A DNA stretch of 64,000 bases, taken from contig JASFXZ010000001.1 in assembly GCA_032209605.1 (NCBI GenBank), positions 17,130,256 to 17,194,255 on the forward strand, given 5' to 3'. A program made the translations under genes and the position numbers. A model generated the notes under the pieces. The model worked only from the letters and a program-made list of their open reading frames with translations. It was not told where the DNA came from and did not search any database. Source of the DNA: Mactromeris polynyma. Lineage: Eukaryota > Mollusca > Bivalvia > Venerida > Mactridae. Below are positions 36,201 through 46,206 of this stretch, one piece after another (the stretch's first letter is position 1; every line of letters begins with the position of its first letter).

Positions 36201-39200
36201 TCAATTACATCTGGCAGCATTGACCTGAAAACACAATAAAACATTGGCTAATGTTAAGACTCTCATGTGACTTCAGCCTAAGCTTCTTCCGACTCATTCG
36301 GAACACCTCGTACAATTCTACGAATCATACGTCGTTCCGTATGAATGGTCGAGGTATTCCGATTGCTTACGACTATTAGTTTTTCATAATCTCAGGTTAT
36401 TGATGAGTTGGCTTTTATGAGGCCATAAGCGGCACAAATGTTCATCTGGCATAACTGGTTGGTAAAACAAAGATATATGATTGTGTACCCTTTTAATAGT
36501 GCCAGCTTCCGTATCGAGTAATTTTAATGGAATAAAAAATTGCATGATTTTTTCCCATTCCAATACACAGTATAGCTAGAGTCCTTCAATGCTTTATATA
36601 ACATGACGTCACACACGTGATATGTAGCACCCATGTAATGATCCACAAGTGAAACTGTTGGCAAATAGACATCACAAACATCTGGCACGGATGTTCAGCG
36701 CTATCACAAATTTCTGAAATTTGTGAGCAAAAATATTGTTATCAATGAAAACATTTGATATTATCAAACTACCGTAATTACATTCGTGTTCATTCGTGTT
36801 CATATGTTACTGAATTAACCTTATAAAACTCGTTTTCACAGCAAAACAACGAAAACTTAACAAAGACTCGTTTTTATCTTTTCAGTAAAGTAGTTTAAAA
36901 CTCAATAGCTTACGCCAACTTGTCCATCTAAAATTACGTAATTTACTAAAAGTCAGAACGTTACCATGGCAACAATAGAGCGACGGAGATCCCAAGTCCT
37001 GCAATCACGAGTATAGGGTAATAGTAGTAGGGCTCCCCTCGTGGTAAAAATAGCTGTATAATTAATACTGGAACTAATATCTGAAATATACGCAAATATA
37101 AAAATTACTCATGTATTATCTACATACATTCTCTATATTATAACAATGGATCCTTCAAATTATCCTTCAGGCTTTCCAAGATACATGTAGTCCCTACTAG
37201 CAATCAAATATATATACATATTTGTATCCACTCAAGGAAGTTGTATTTCAAGGATGAAATAAAGTCATGTTTTTAGGAACACGAAAAATCGGTGGATGGC
37301 GCTACCGGGTTCGAAGCCGGGTCTACGGATTGTCGGTCCGTTATGCTAACCGCTACACCACAGCGATATTTTCTCTGAAATGACTGTTAATCAAGTCTTT
37401 ACAATGAATTAAGCGATCTCTATAAAGTCAGGTAATCTGTATTTCATTAGGTACATGCCTCTTGCAGCTTGACCGGTTAATTCAGCCGGTACAGCACTCT
37501 ACATTTAATCTGAAGGTTGTAGGATCGAACCTAGTCCAGCCACGGACGTCACATCCCTATACTGTCGCTGTTGAAGACGCGTGTTAAAGTCGGAGTACAG
37601 AGACACGTATGCGGGGCTAGGTCAAACCCTGGATGAAGCGTGTGTTCTTAATACGCCGGAAGTCATTCGTCCTCCACTACTGAACTATGAAGTTGTCAGA
37701 TGCGTTTGGAAGAACAGGTTAATACTGGTTGGTACTGGTTAGTACTGGTTGGTACTGGTTAGTACTGGTTGGTACTGGTTGGTGCTGGTTAGGTAATGGT
37801 TAGGTCAACTGACTATATAACAGAAAAAAACAGCTGGAAAACGGCATAAAACTCCAACACAATTCCAACCAATTACACAAAATTTCCTTTCCTTTTTACT
37901 TTGGAACTCGAGAAATCTCCATTCGTATTTGGATGAGTATGTAAGTATTACCATCATTCCTGCGGCAAAGGTTGACTTCTTTCCGAATTTCACTACGCAG
38001 AGTTGCCACAATGGCATGGCAAGTATTGTTGATATCTGAGGAAACAGTACAAAACTATTCATTACTATCCATACCTTTTATGTCGATGAAATGATATAAC
38101 AATTAAAGACCACCTTATCAAAGACTTACTAAAACAGTACAAAACTATTCATTACTATCCATACCTTTTATGTCGATGAAATGATATAACAATTAAAGAC
38201 CACCTTATCAAAGACTTACTAAAACAGTACAAAACTATTCATTACTATCCATACCTTTTATGTCGATGAAATGATATAACAATTAAAGACCACCTTAACA
38301 AAGACGTATTAAAACAGTACACAACTATTCATTACGTGTAAGACCATCTTAGAAAGACAGACTAAAAACAGTACAAAACTCTTCATTACTATTCATTCGT
38401 TTTTATGGCACTCGTAATGAAATGATCTTAACAGTAAAGACCACCTTAAAAGACTTTAAAACTGAATACTGAAGCAAGATGATAAGTGTTGTCTCATGAA
38501 AAGCTTTATGTGCGTAAAAAAGAATATAAACAACTTACCAGTAATACGAGTATAAAGAATGAGAAATCGTCCCCCATTTTGAGAGTATGTGTACAGAATA
38601 ATGCCAAGTTTCCCTGCACTATCTGGAATCAACAAGACAATGGTGATGGGAACCGGAATTATTTCTTAGTTGTTGTACAATGACCCAATAGGTAGCAAGG
38701 TAGGATTTGTTATTGCTAGCCCTGCGCTGAGTCGAAATTGGTTCGAGTATAGGTCTGGTTTCTTACAATTTGACTTTTTTCTCTGGTAGCTGGAGCACAG
38801 TGTATAACCCGATTTGTATTCCGCCGAGTGATGCGTCTTCGACAGAGGGAAGCGTTCCAGACAGGTGAGTAGTGGTGTTCATTTTCAGACTAAAAGTTCG
38901 TAATTTCGATGTTTCTATAGGATCTTTTATCGTCTGAACGACGGTGAATGTCTAAATTTACTATAAAACAATACAAAGCGATATCGTTGCGGAATAAAGC
39001 TTGTATCGTCCGTTTAAATTTGATATCTAGAAAAAAAATCGACTTCAACTGCTCGATTTTAATTGTTTTGTAATATGATTGAATAGTTTTACTCCACATA
39101 TCAAAACATATATCATTTACGAACAATTCTAGCAAGTTGCAAGTCTTTCGGTGCTATTAAACCGACGTTTGATCCTTCCAAAGGGGCCCTGGTATGCACA

Positions 39201-42200
39201 AATATGATGACATTTACCGCAGAGGGTATTTTGCAAGGAGAGACAAGTACGGATGACGTTGACGGCCGAGGAAAACACCCGATAAAGCATGGAAGGTTAG
39301 AAGAATTAATGTTAATCACCAACTATTAATAAAATGTGTTCTTCGAGGCCATGCACGTTTGCGATTCATTGATATTCATTCTTGATAGCATTTGGTTTAA
39401 CCAGAAATGTCATGAATACTTAAGAAGTGATCGAATGTATTCATAGAATTTCTTCAAGATGTTCTCCATATAATATCTGTAGTGGGTCGGTGTACTTTCA
39501 TTGATTAATCTATATAGATATTTCGATATAATTACATCCACTATTTTATACACGTCATAGTACAAACAAGAAGTATCTTTTAAAACGATGATCAGCGCAA
39601 CATGATCAGCGCAACTTGAAAAACGTCATCAGATTTGTGCATACCAGGGTCTCTTTGGAAGGAGTTGAAGGCGATTTTTTACATTTTTTTTCTATTTGTC
39701 AAATTTAAACGGACGATACAAGCTTTATTCCGCAACGATATCGCTTTGTATTGTTTTTATAGTAAATGTAGACATTCACCGTCGTTCAGACGATAAAATA
39801 TCCAATATAAACATCGAAATTACGAATTATTGGTCAGAAAATGAACACCACTACTACCTGTCTGGAACGCTTCCCTTTGTCGAAGACACATCACTCGGCG
39901 GAATACAAATCGGGGTATACACTGTGGGGAGTACAGGACTATTGTTTTGATAGATACAGGATAATTGAAAAACATGACAAAAGTATCAAATCTTTATCTC
40001 ATCTAGTTTGGGAGAATAACTCTTAATTATATAAATACAATGTATACCAGTAGATCTATATGCAAGTTCCCACTCGATATTGTAAGGTATTCCTGTGTTT
40101 TTGACGTTTGTTTGCAATATCCCGATGGACCCACACAAGTTGGCCTCCACTCAAAGTTACAAAATTCAAACATTTCCGTAACGACGCACTCCAAACATGT
40201 GTGTAGTGGTATCCCAGGTGCACAACTTTATTGTGATCCTAATTATCACAGAGATCAACCTGAATATCTATAATTAACAAGTTCTTACACAATTTACCGG
40301 AGAAACATAACATTTAGGATATCATGATTTCATGAAAAATACGAAAAAATACCCACAAAAACAGATGATAGCTTACAGCAATGGCGAGTGACAGAAATAG
40401 AAATGATGTACACAGCAGAACGTATGGTCGGAATGTGAGAACTTGCTTAGCACCAGAGAAAAATCCACCCGAGTCCACGGTAGTAAAACCTAAAAAAACC
40501 ACAAAACACACCAAGTATCAATACATGTATATAGCTTGACCATCATTATTTTTCATTACAACAAAGTATGTTGCATAATAAATATGTACGTATAAAACCG
40601 ACTATACTAAAGCAGTACAACGTTTTTTCTTCTCTCCTCTGATAGCTGTATGGTATTTCTCAAACCACCCGAATGTCATTTCGTTTCACTTTTAGCTTGA
40701 TATTGACAAGTGTTTGAACCGAAAGTAGCCTACTTTAGACATCACAACGAGAGTAGGATGGGATATTGATGATAGATTCTGACAAGTCGGGGAGGATTTT
40801 ATATGAACAGGGAATAATATTAGGAGACATTAAGCACACATGTACATCAAAAGAGTTTCATGTCACAGGTCGCCACATTCAACATATATAAATGCGCAGA
40901 GAAAAGTGTATTCCGGAGCAAAGTTGGGAGTTAAACGTCTTATTACATGTACTTGCAAACTATGTGTGATGCATGCTCTTTTGTGCTGTGTGATGTCTTA
41001 GTTGTTTCTCTGTTGTGTATGTTTGCACTCGACTAAAAACGTCTTGGTGGGCGAAATGCTGTACACGAGTTTCTTGGAACAAACACACGAGAGTACTTAG
41101 TTTTAGAATTTGCTGTCAAACTTTATTATATTCAATCATTAATTATTATAAATAAGTTTATACTGAAACAGATTCTACTATAAATGCGTTTAAATCCATT
41201 TCATGTTAAACATTATACGCATCTACATTGTACAGTAAAACTTCACTTAAAGACCACCTCAAAATTAAGAACACAATTTTCAAGTCCTTTTTCACTGTTT
41301 TGCTCTTTATTAAACCTCATGATTAAGACCAGTTTTCAAGGGTACCAAAGGTGGTCTTATGATTGAGGGTTTACTGTACTTTTCACACAATAAAATAGGT
41401 TCAGATGTCAGTGGCACAAATATACATGATCTCACCATATTTTTCTTTTGATCCAAAGAAGACTGTGCAAGCGCAAACCATATATGCCGCCACAACAACT
41501 CCTGCTCCTAACATGTATGCCTTCTTCTACAATATTACAAACACATTGGATTTGAATGCTAGACAACACGATAGAGAAATGATGCATTGTTATATTATAT
41601 ATATATATTTATAATAGCGTATAAGAAATACATGTGTATTCAACTTAATGGTGTTTCTTAGCGCAACATTGTCATCCGAATTCATAACATTTTCACTATT
41701 CTCATTGATGTTTGATACAGATATGGTCAACGTTAAAAACTGTGTCTGCAGTACTCCACCCACACTTTTGGGCTGTGGGTTGTTAGATCGATTATGTTTT
41801 GAAACTTATTAATATTTTTCATGACAAAAACACCTGCACTTAAGAGTCAATAGTTGAGTCGAGGCAAAATTTGGTGTGTCTACCGGGTAACCGCAAAAAC
41901 ATTTAATAATGGCCTTAGTATACATGTACATCATACGTAAAATATGACGCTCCTATAATGTATTACTTGCATAAACCGAGAGAAGACATTTTATTTATTA
42001 ATGTATAGTAACCTCTCAACCAATCTCTTATAAAGTCGGACCTGGTTCATTCCAATTCATCAGGTCCGAAATCTTCTTTCGAATAATTCTTGGTTTCGAA
42101 CAGTCCATTTCAATTCGACGTGCATAAGAAGATATATCGGGACCTGATATATATTTCCGATGATACTAAGTATTCGGATAGAAGGTTGTCGAATAAACGA

Positions 42201-45200
42201 GGTCCGACTGATTTTAGAAAATATAATATAACTGTATGATAAAAAAATTTCAAACCTCATTCTCGAGTTCGTCGTCGGCAGCTTTTCCGTCGTCGGAACA
42301 ATCTCCCGTTTTTCTATATTTACCGACAAGTTGACCCTCTACGACAACAGCCAACAGTACACCCAATGCTTCCGATACCATTCCTGGTTTATGATTTAGG
42401 GTACATTCTAGTATTTGTTAGCAATCATTTTAAAATCACAGTCGAAACATGATAACTCGAAGACTTTCGGGTGGCGAGAAAGGTTTTGAGATAACAGAAT
42501 TTCGAGATAAACACATCAACTTTATGTGTAAATGAGTCAGTGGAATGGTTTATGTGACTTGCGAGAGCTACCAGTATCTACTTAATAAAAAAAACAAAAA
42601 AGATTAAATAAAAAACAACTCATGCTGTATACCGAAATAACAGAAAACAAATGAGGTGTTTCTTTATTTAGTTTTGGCATTTATATTGCTTTGCTTTACC
42701 TAGGTCAAACGTTTGTAATTCGAAAATACTCGATAAGCAGTATTGGGTTTTCCTAATACAGATTTATAACAGAAGACCGCGCGGTACGCCATGTTGATGT
42801 CATATACTTTTAAGCTAGCGTTTCAGTATAACAATTTTGCTTACGGCATAATACTCTTCTTCATCATAAATCAAAATTAACTCTGTTTATATAATACTGG
42901 TCAAAAATATCATTTCACATAATTTCTCAAATATATCAGATACTTCTGTCGAATTTGATTGCAGTAAGTTCATAACATTCATGATTCGACTGAATTTGGA
43001 ATATCGTAAAAAGTTTATGTAAACCTGTCAAAATCATCTCAGATCTCTTGTTCATAATGTGGCGGGTTAAATCTTTTGACCAGTATATAACGGCGACTGA
43101 ATCATGCTGCTACCTTTCCTGTATAAGGCATTGTGCTGCAACCGGCGCCTACTAGTTTTTTTCCTACTGATATATAGTGCTTTTAGATTGACCGCGAACA
43201 GGTGCATGAACCTTCAGGACCGATGCATGCCAATTTAGGTAAGGAAACGCTCTCGTAAGTAAAGCTATAACTGCTGTCTGGTTTACTTTTCTGTCAAAAC
43301 ACAACCACAGCTTTATCTCTGTCAAGCTTACGGACAAACAGGAACATTTTAATACACCTTTTTTGAAATGTAATGGTCCAGGTAATATATACATACTTAC
43401 TGTAAGCTGTGACAGAATCCCGATCCTTCTGTGAGTTAGTGACAGCCATGGTCATAGATGTGTACGGTACATGTAGACCCTGTGATAAAATAGACATGTC
43501 TTAATTTGCGTCCAGGGATATAAACCTTACTCTCACACTCAAGAACTTATCTCAAAGAAAATGGATTAAAAAGATAGCATATGACGGTAACTATGTCAGT
43601 ACTTTCCTTCATTTTTGCAGAACAGTTTTTTACTTTCAACCCTTACATAATTATGGTAGCAATATATTTACAAATACAAAAGGATGTATAAAAGTCCATG
43701 GACAGAGCGCCAAACTCCTCTGTTCGAATCCCAATGGCGCGATTCCCCCCACGGTCGTCACAATCCATAAACGCGACTACGGACCGATGAAACCAAAGAA
43801 GCAGACATCAAGAATGAAAAATATATCCATCATACTATTTTGCGTTTTTCTTCACTAACTAGCTACGTAAGAGTATGACCACAGGAGATTGTCACGAGTT
43901 TTTCACCTTTATCCGTCCTAGAGTTCTCCCCCTTTATCCATTATATAGTATATATATACACAATATATACATAGACAATCTCCTCTAGGTTAGACCAGTG
44001 TCCGGTTGAACTGCGTTAAACACTTTATAACCAATTAGACTTACGCTACATTAGCTGTAAAACAGAACATTGAGAATTCTGACCCTGGTATAGAGCAAAC
44101 TATCCGTATTTTATTTTTATAAAAAACTATTCAACAATACCAATGATGACTATGAAGATACACACCGACAAGAGCATTTGGAAGCCGCAGTAAGAACAGA
44201 AGTACCAGAAGAACTTTCCTGTATCCGAGATGTCAGGAACATACCATAGACAAAAATATGCGCCACAGGCAAACGGCGCGGAAAATAAAATCCTGAAAAA
44301 GACGAACATAGGTCAAATCTAAATAATAACCAAATTGCGAGTTTTTTGGAGAGCAGTCTTGTCACGTGACAAGAAGAGAATGACGTAGGCTGGGGATAGT
44401 CACAGTGTCATCGTCTGGACTTGGCTACGTCACGTGATCTCAACAATATCATCAAGTTCGCTGATGAAGATAATGAGAGCTAGGTGGTCGAAATATTCGT
44501 AAATCAAGAAATATATTGCTACGAGTCTAGAATCAAAATTTTAATTCTGAATTTAGGACGAGTAAACAAAAACAAATCTACAGTAAAATCTCATTTCTCA
44601 TCTAATCTCAGTTAAAGATCACCTCGAAATTCAAACCACTTCATTAACAAGACTGCAAGTTCAGGGACCAGTTTTTAGTTTTTCTCTATAATTTTAACGC
44701 GATATACAGACCACTCAGAAATAAGACCGATTTTTTTCAGAACCGATAGCGGTCTTATTATTGAGGTTTCATCGTACTCAGATTTGTATTTTTTTTCCAA
44801 AGTGATTACAACAACTTAAGGAACATTACACAATCACTTACCATGGTTTGAATTTACCAAATCTGGAGTCGAGTTTATGTACGAGATAGCCACAAGTTGG
44901 GTCAGTGATTGCATCCCAGGCTTTTCCAACAAACAGAATGATAGATGAATATTCTGGAGGTATCTACAGCAACAATAACTATTAGATAGACGATGTTTTT
45001 TTATGTTATATCAACAATTATTAGTCGTTTAGCCATTTCAATTTAATTATGCTTTTTTGCTCACTTTACATCAAACCTTAAGTTAACCAATGTAAAGTCA
45101 AGAGTGCTCGTTTTAGTACAAATGTGATTTAGACAGTTTAATGCACGGCAGATTGTCACGAGTTCTCACCCTTTATACACTCTAGAGTTCCTTCCCCCGA

Positions 45201-45735
45201 TCCCTTCTTTAGTATCGTATGAAAGGGATAAAGGGCAAGAACTCGCGACAATCTCTTGAGTTTAATGAAGCTTAATGATAATGACCTTTGATTAAACCAT
45301 TCAGAATAAGAACAAGTATTAATACGTGCTTCAGACTGATAGAATACGTATATAAGCACCTAAAGTTGCTATTTTATGATTTTCCGTGCTTTATATTAAA
45401 CGGACCAAATGTGACCAGCTGATTTACAGAGGTGTATACAGAATGTATGTGCAATTTAGTAAGATTGCCCTCTTGTAACATTTCAAAAACCCAACATATG
45501 TGCTTTGAATGTGAATAGTTATTACCTTTGCAACTTCAAGAAGGAAAATTGAAATGAAGAAATTTATGACTGTATTTGTCGTCTGATAAGGAGCGCCACC
45601 TACGGCGAAACATATTTTCCTCCAAACCGGAAGTGGTTTTTCTGTCTCATTTTGTGATATGCTCTGCTCAATTACCACCAAAGGATCGTCGTCACTTTTG
45701 GCAATCTGTGTATATAGATTCGTAGATTTCGCCAT
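33095..45735 (-). CDS. MFSD2: MFSD2 family sodium-dependent lysophosphatidylcholine symporter (complete, 13 coding exons)
   Basis: MFSD2 proteins are 12-helix major-facilitator transporters in the plasma membrane. They import lysophosphatidylcholine carrying long-chain fatty acids, coupled to sodium. Thirteen exons on the minus strand join without any phase conflict: 45735-45526, 44963-44842, 44292-44166, 43479-43401, 42383-42256, 41526-41436, 40489-40377, 38622-38539, 38035-37952, 37080-36965, 36224-36087, 34295-34116 and 33215-33095. They total 1593 nt, or 530 aa, the size of human MFSD2A isoforms. Diagnostic motifs are FAVGGAPYQTTN in helix 1, GKAWDAITDPTCG with both sodium-site aspartates, HVPYTSMTM, DRDSVTAYRM, KFGKKS, LLPWSMLPDVIDEF and FYSFYVFFSK with the helix-11 lysine. 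The start ATG has A at -3 and G at +4. MFSD2A and MFSD2B diverged in vertebrates, so I do not assign a paralogue. Confidence 0.96.
34116..34295 (-). CDS. MFSD2: MFSD2 exon 12 (last helix)
   Basis: The 180-nt exon follows tttttttcag and ends at a consensus donor (CTGAG/gtatgag), phase 2 to 2. It encodes GYRTGECNQPESVALSLQML, the last helix and WGYPINEARRKKLRESVRAK. The frame stays open past this donor, so exon usage decides the C-terminus. Confidence 0.9.
34904..35110 (+). mobile_element. tRNA-derived SINE with intact T-arm
   Basis: Head cagcctggttagctcagtat has a clear box A, and gccgggttcgattcccggc makes a perfect T-arm. The outer cagcc/ggctg pair an acceptor-like stem. The anticodon-like loop reads ctcaaga (CAA). 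The tail gaacttgttgttgattaatt matches the SINE at 15905. Confidence 0.75.
35240..35900. repeat. 41-bp minisatellite, about 16 copies, in MFSD2 intron 11
   Basis: Unit acagcgtacatgttgtacac plus acatgtaatagtatggtatat. The period is 41 bp, for example at 35244, 35285 and 35326. Each unit includes the short palindrome gtacatgttgtac. The unit lacks minus-strand stops in all frames, so three long overlapping frames arise by chance. The right-hand copies carry acagtg in place of acagcg. Confidence 0.95.
36087..36224 (-). CDS. MFSD2: MFSD2 exon 11
   Basis: The 138-nt exon lies between gtgttttcag and gtatgt, phase 2 to 2. It encodes SMLPDVIDEFFLKYGTRKES and then IFYSFYVFFSKLSIGVGLGI, including the conserved lysine after FF in the penultimate helix. 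Confidence 0.95.
36965..37080 (-). CDS. MFSD2: MFSD2 exon 10
   Basis: The 116-nt exon lies between tatatttcag and gtaacg, phase 0 to 2. It encodes a hydrophobic helix and then PILVIAGLGISVALLLPW, parallel to AAGISVAAAFLLPW in MFSD2A. Confidence 0.93.
37297..37366 (-). pseudogene. tRNA-Val(GAC)-like sequence, probably a tRNA pseudogene or SINE head
   Basis: On the minus strand tgtggtgtagcggttagcat gives a good box A and D-arm. An exact 5-bp anticodon stem (acgga/tccgt) encloses ccgacaa, whose anticodon position reads GAC. The T-arm region (ccggcttcgaacccggt) keeps the ttcgaac loop but its stem does not pair, and position 33 is C, not T. A working tRNA gene is therefore unlikely. Confidence 0.4.
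37456..37830 (+). mobile_element. tRNA-derived SINE with expanded tail
   Basis: Head tgcagcttgaccggttaatt and ggttgtaggatcgaacctag have degenerate A and B boxes. The tail consists of the 10-bp tandem array and then ggttaggtcaactgac, as in the SINE at 15905. It lies in MFSD2 intron 9. Confidence 0.7.
37690..37800. repeat. 10-bp tandem repeat (ttggtactgg/ttagtactgg) in a SINE tail
   Basis: About ten tandem copies alternate ttggtactgg and ttagtactgg. The same phrase occurs once (gttagtactggttgataatt) in the related SINE at 15905, so the array looks like an expansion of that SINE tail. Confidence 0.9.
37952..38035 (-). CDS. MFSD2: MFSD2 exon 9
   Basis: The 84-nt exon (28 codons) lies between tttcctcag and gtaata, phase 0 at both ends. 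It encodes ISTILAMPLWQLCVVKFGKK and then STFAAGMM, the TIPIWQWFLTRFGKKTA motif of the family. A 90-bp tandem repeat begins about 10 bases upstream of its acceptor. Confidence 0.94.
38045..38400. repeat. 90-bp tandem repeat beside MFSD2 exon 9
   Basis: Three nearly identical 90-bp copies start at 38045, 38135 and 38225, followed by diverged partial copies from 38315. The unit begins cagtacaaaactattcatta. The array lies in intron 8 and starts about 10 bases upstream of the exon 9 acceptor. Confidence 0.95.
38539..38622 (-). CDS. MFSD2: MFSD2 exon 8
   Basis: The 84-nt exon (28 codons) lies between tgattccag and gtaagt, phase 0 at both ends. It encodes IVQGNLALFCTHTLKMGDDF and then SFFILVLL, equivalent to the vertebrate VEGNFVLFCTYTLGF segment. 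Confidence 0.93.
38800..39923. repeat. Large inverted repeat in MFSD2 intron 7
   Basis: Left arm about 38800-39053 and right arm about 39660-39923 are near-identical inverses, for example ttcgtaatttcgatg and catcgaaattacgaa, gcggaataaagcttgtatcg and its inverse. A further inverse pair follows inward (ccctggtatgcacaaat near 39190, atttgtgcataccaggg near 39635) after a ~118-base insertion in the left arm. A transcribed copy would form a long hairpin. It may be a fold-back transposon. Confidence 0.85.
40377..40489 (-). CDS. MFSD2: MFSD2 exon 7
   Basis: The 113-nt exon lies between a T-rich ttttttag acceptor and gtaagc, phase 1 to 0. It encodes FFSGAKQVLTFRPYVLLCTS and then FLFLSLAIA, matching the Y(I/V)KLITGFLFTSLA region of MFSD2A. 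Confidence 0.92.
41231..41379. mobile_element. TACAGTAAAAC-type MITE (family T) in MFSD2 intron 6
   Basis: Starts tacagtaaaacttcacttaa and ends gattgagggtttactgta. It shares ttttcactgttttgctcttt with the other copies. Confidence 0.85.
41436..41526 (-). CDS. MFSD2: MFSD2 exon 6
   Basis: The 91-nt exon lies between attgtag and gtgaga, phase 0 to 1. It encodes KKAYMLGAGVVVAAYMVCAC and TVFFGSKEKY, a helix followed by the cytosolic GxxE/K loop. Confidence 0.92.
42034..42210. mobile_element. Short TIR element, mariner-MITE-like, copy 2 (reverse)
   Basis: Begins agtcggacctggttcattcc and ends gaataaacgaggtccgactg. It matches the element at 26751 in inverse order and lies in MFSD2 intron 5. Confidence 0.7.
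42256..42383 (-). CDS. MFSD2: MFSD2 exon 5
   Basis: The 128-nt exon lies between aaaccag and gtttga, phase 1 to 0. It encodes RMVSEALGVLLAVVVEGQLV and then a charged, variable loop rich in Asp, Lys and Glu, the counterpart of the glycosylated loop in vertebrates. Confidence 0.92.
43401..43479 (-). CDS. MFSD2: MFSD2 exon 4
   Basis: The 79-nt exon lies between ttatcacag and gtaagt, phase 0 to 1. It encodes GLHVPYTSMTMAVTNSQKDR and then DSVTAY, the signature HVPYxxxTM...RDSxTAYRM loop of the family. Confidence 0.94.
43880..43987. mobile_element. Fold-back element family F copy in MFSD2 intron 3
   Basis: Ends cacaggagattgtcacgag and gacaatctcct are inverted. The interior carries cctttatcc and a TA repeat. 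Confidence 0.85.
44166..44292 (-). CDS. MFSD2: MFSD2 exon 3
   Basis: The 127-nt exon lies between ctttttcag and a gtgtgt donor, phase 2 to 0. It encodes a helix (WILFSAPFACGAYFCLWYVP) and then FFWYFCSYCGFQMLLS, parallel to the vertebrate WIIFSTPLA...FETMVT region. Confidence 0.93.
44579..44777. mobile_element. TACAGTAAAAC-type MITE (family T) in MFSD2 intron 2
   Basis: Starts tacagtaaaatctcatttct and ends attattgaggtttcatcgta. It is diverged but collinear with the family. Confidence 0.8.
44842..44963 (-). CDS. MFSD2: MFSD2 exon 2 (sodium-site motif)
   Basis: The 122-nt exon lies between ttgctgtag and gtaagt, phase 0 to 2. It encodes SSIILFVGKAWDAITDPTCG and a family-typical loop ending in RFGKFKPW. 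Both aspartates of the AWDAxTDP sodium-binding motif are intact. Confidence 0.95.
45148..45262. mobile_element. Fold-back element family F copy in MFSD2 intron 1
   Basis: Begins agattgtcacgagttctcac and ends agaactcgcgacaatctct. Arms are inverted around cttctttagtatcg. Confidence 0.85.
45526..45735 (-). CDS. MFSD2: MFSD2 exon 1 (start, helix 1)
   Basis: The 210-nt coding part starts at ATG (45733-45735) and ends before gtaata, phase 0. It encodes an acidic, polar N-terminus, then PLPVWRKICFAVGGAPYQ and the first helix (FFISIFLLEVAK). Confidence 0.93.
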
Positions 45736-46206
45736 GATATAATGTCAAACAATTGATGTGTTAGTAATTCCATGAAGAGGCTATGCTCCTTTGTCCGCGA
45801 TTGGCAGCGTTTAGAAATCGTAGTACAATAGTTTGTTTCAAGTACCTGTGCTCCGTCCGTCCGTCCGTCCGAGATAACTTCGTCCTCCATGTGTATGTAT
45901 TTTTAAATGACTGAGCAAAAATGCTCTCCATACGATATCGATGTGTCGTGTGTTAGATCTGACACATTTGAGTATACCAATGACCATACACCGTAGGATG
46001 TTTGACAACAAAGTTGAATATACTATTCGTATAATTATAATACATGTATATAGTATATATAACTTTTTGTCAAATCACGATGTCACCCTATGCTATACAT
46101 TGCATTCAAAATATCAATTGAGTACACCATCACAGATTAGTGAGATAACAAAATCGGCATAGATCTATATTATAAAGATAATTAAACAAAAACAGCCAAA
46201 CTCACC
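45736..46206 (-). promoter_or_regulatory. Candidate MFSD2 5' UTR with upstream ORF and a leader intron
   Basis: Upstream of the MFSD2 start codon, a possible acceptor (gctcag) precedes 45910 and a donor (gtgagt) follows an exon ending at 46206. This suggests a spliced leader exon. The leader contains an ATG at 45888-45890 that opens a 72-codon frame. That frame ends at 45672, overlapping the main start in another frame. Its context is weaker (C at -3) than that of the main ATG (A at -3). No promoter element is claimed; the start of transcription is not visible. Confidence 0.3.

Noticed and set aside
39696..40273. Plus-strand ORFs (84, 61 and 77 codons) opposite MFSD2
   Set aside because: The first two are in the arm of the large inverted repeat; the third has no recognisable domain. 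They are antisense to an intron of a well-supported gene.
42781..43160. Search for additional MFSD2 exons between exons 4 and 5
   Set aside because: Exons 4 and 5 already join in phase with family-length sequence (TAYRMVSEALG), leaving no missing part.
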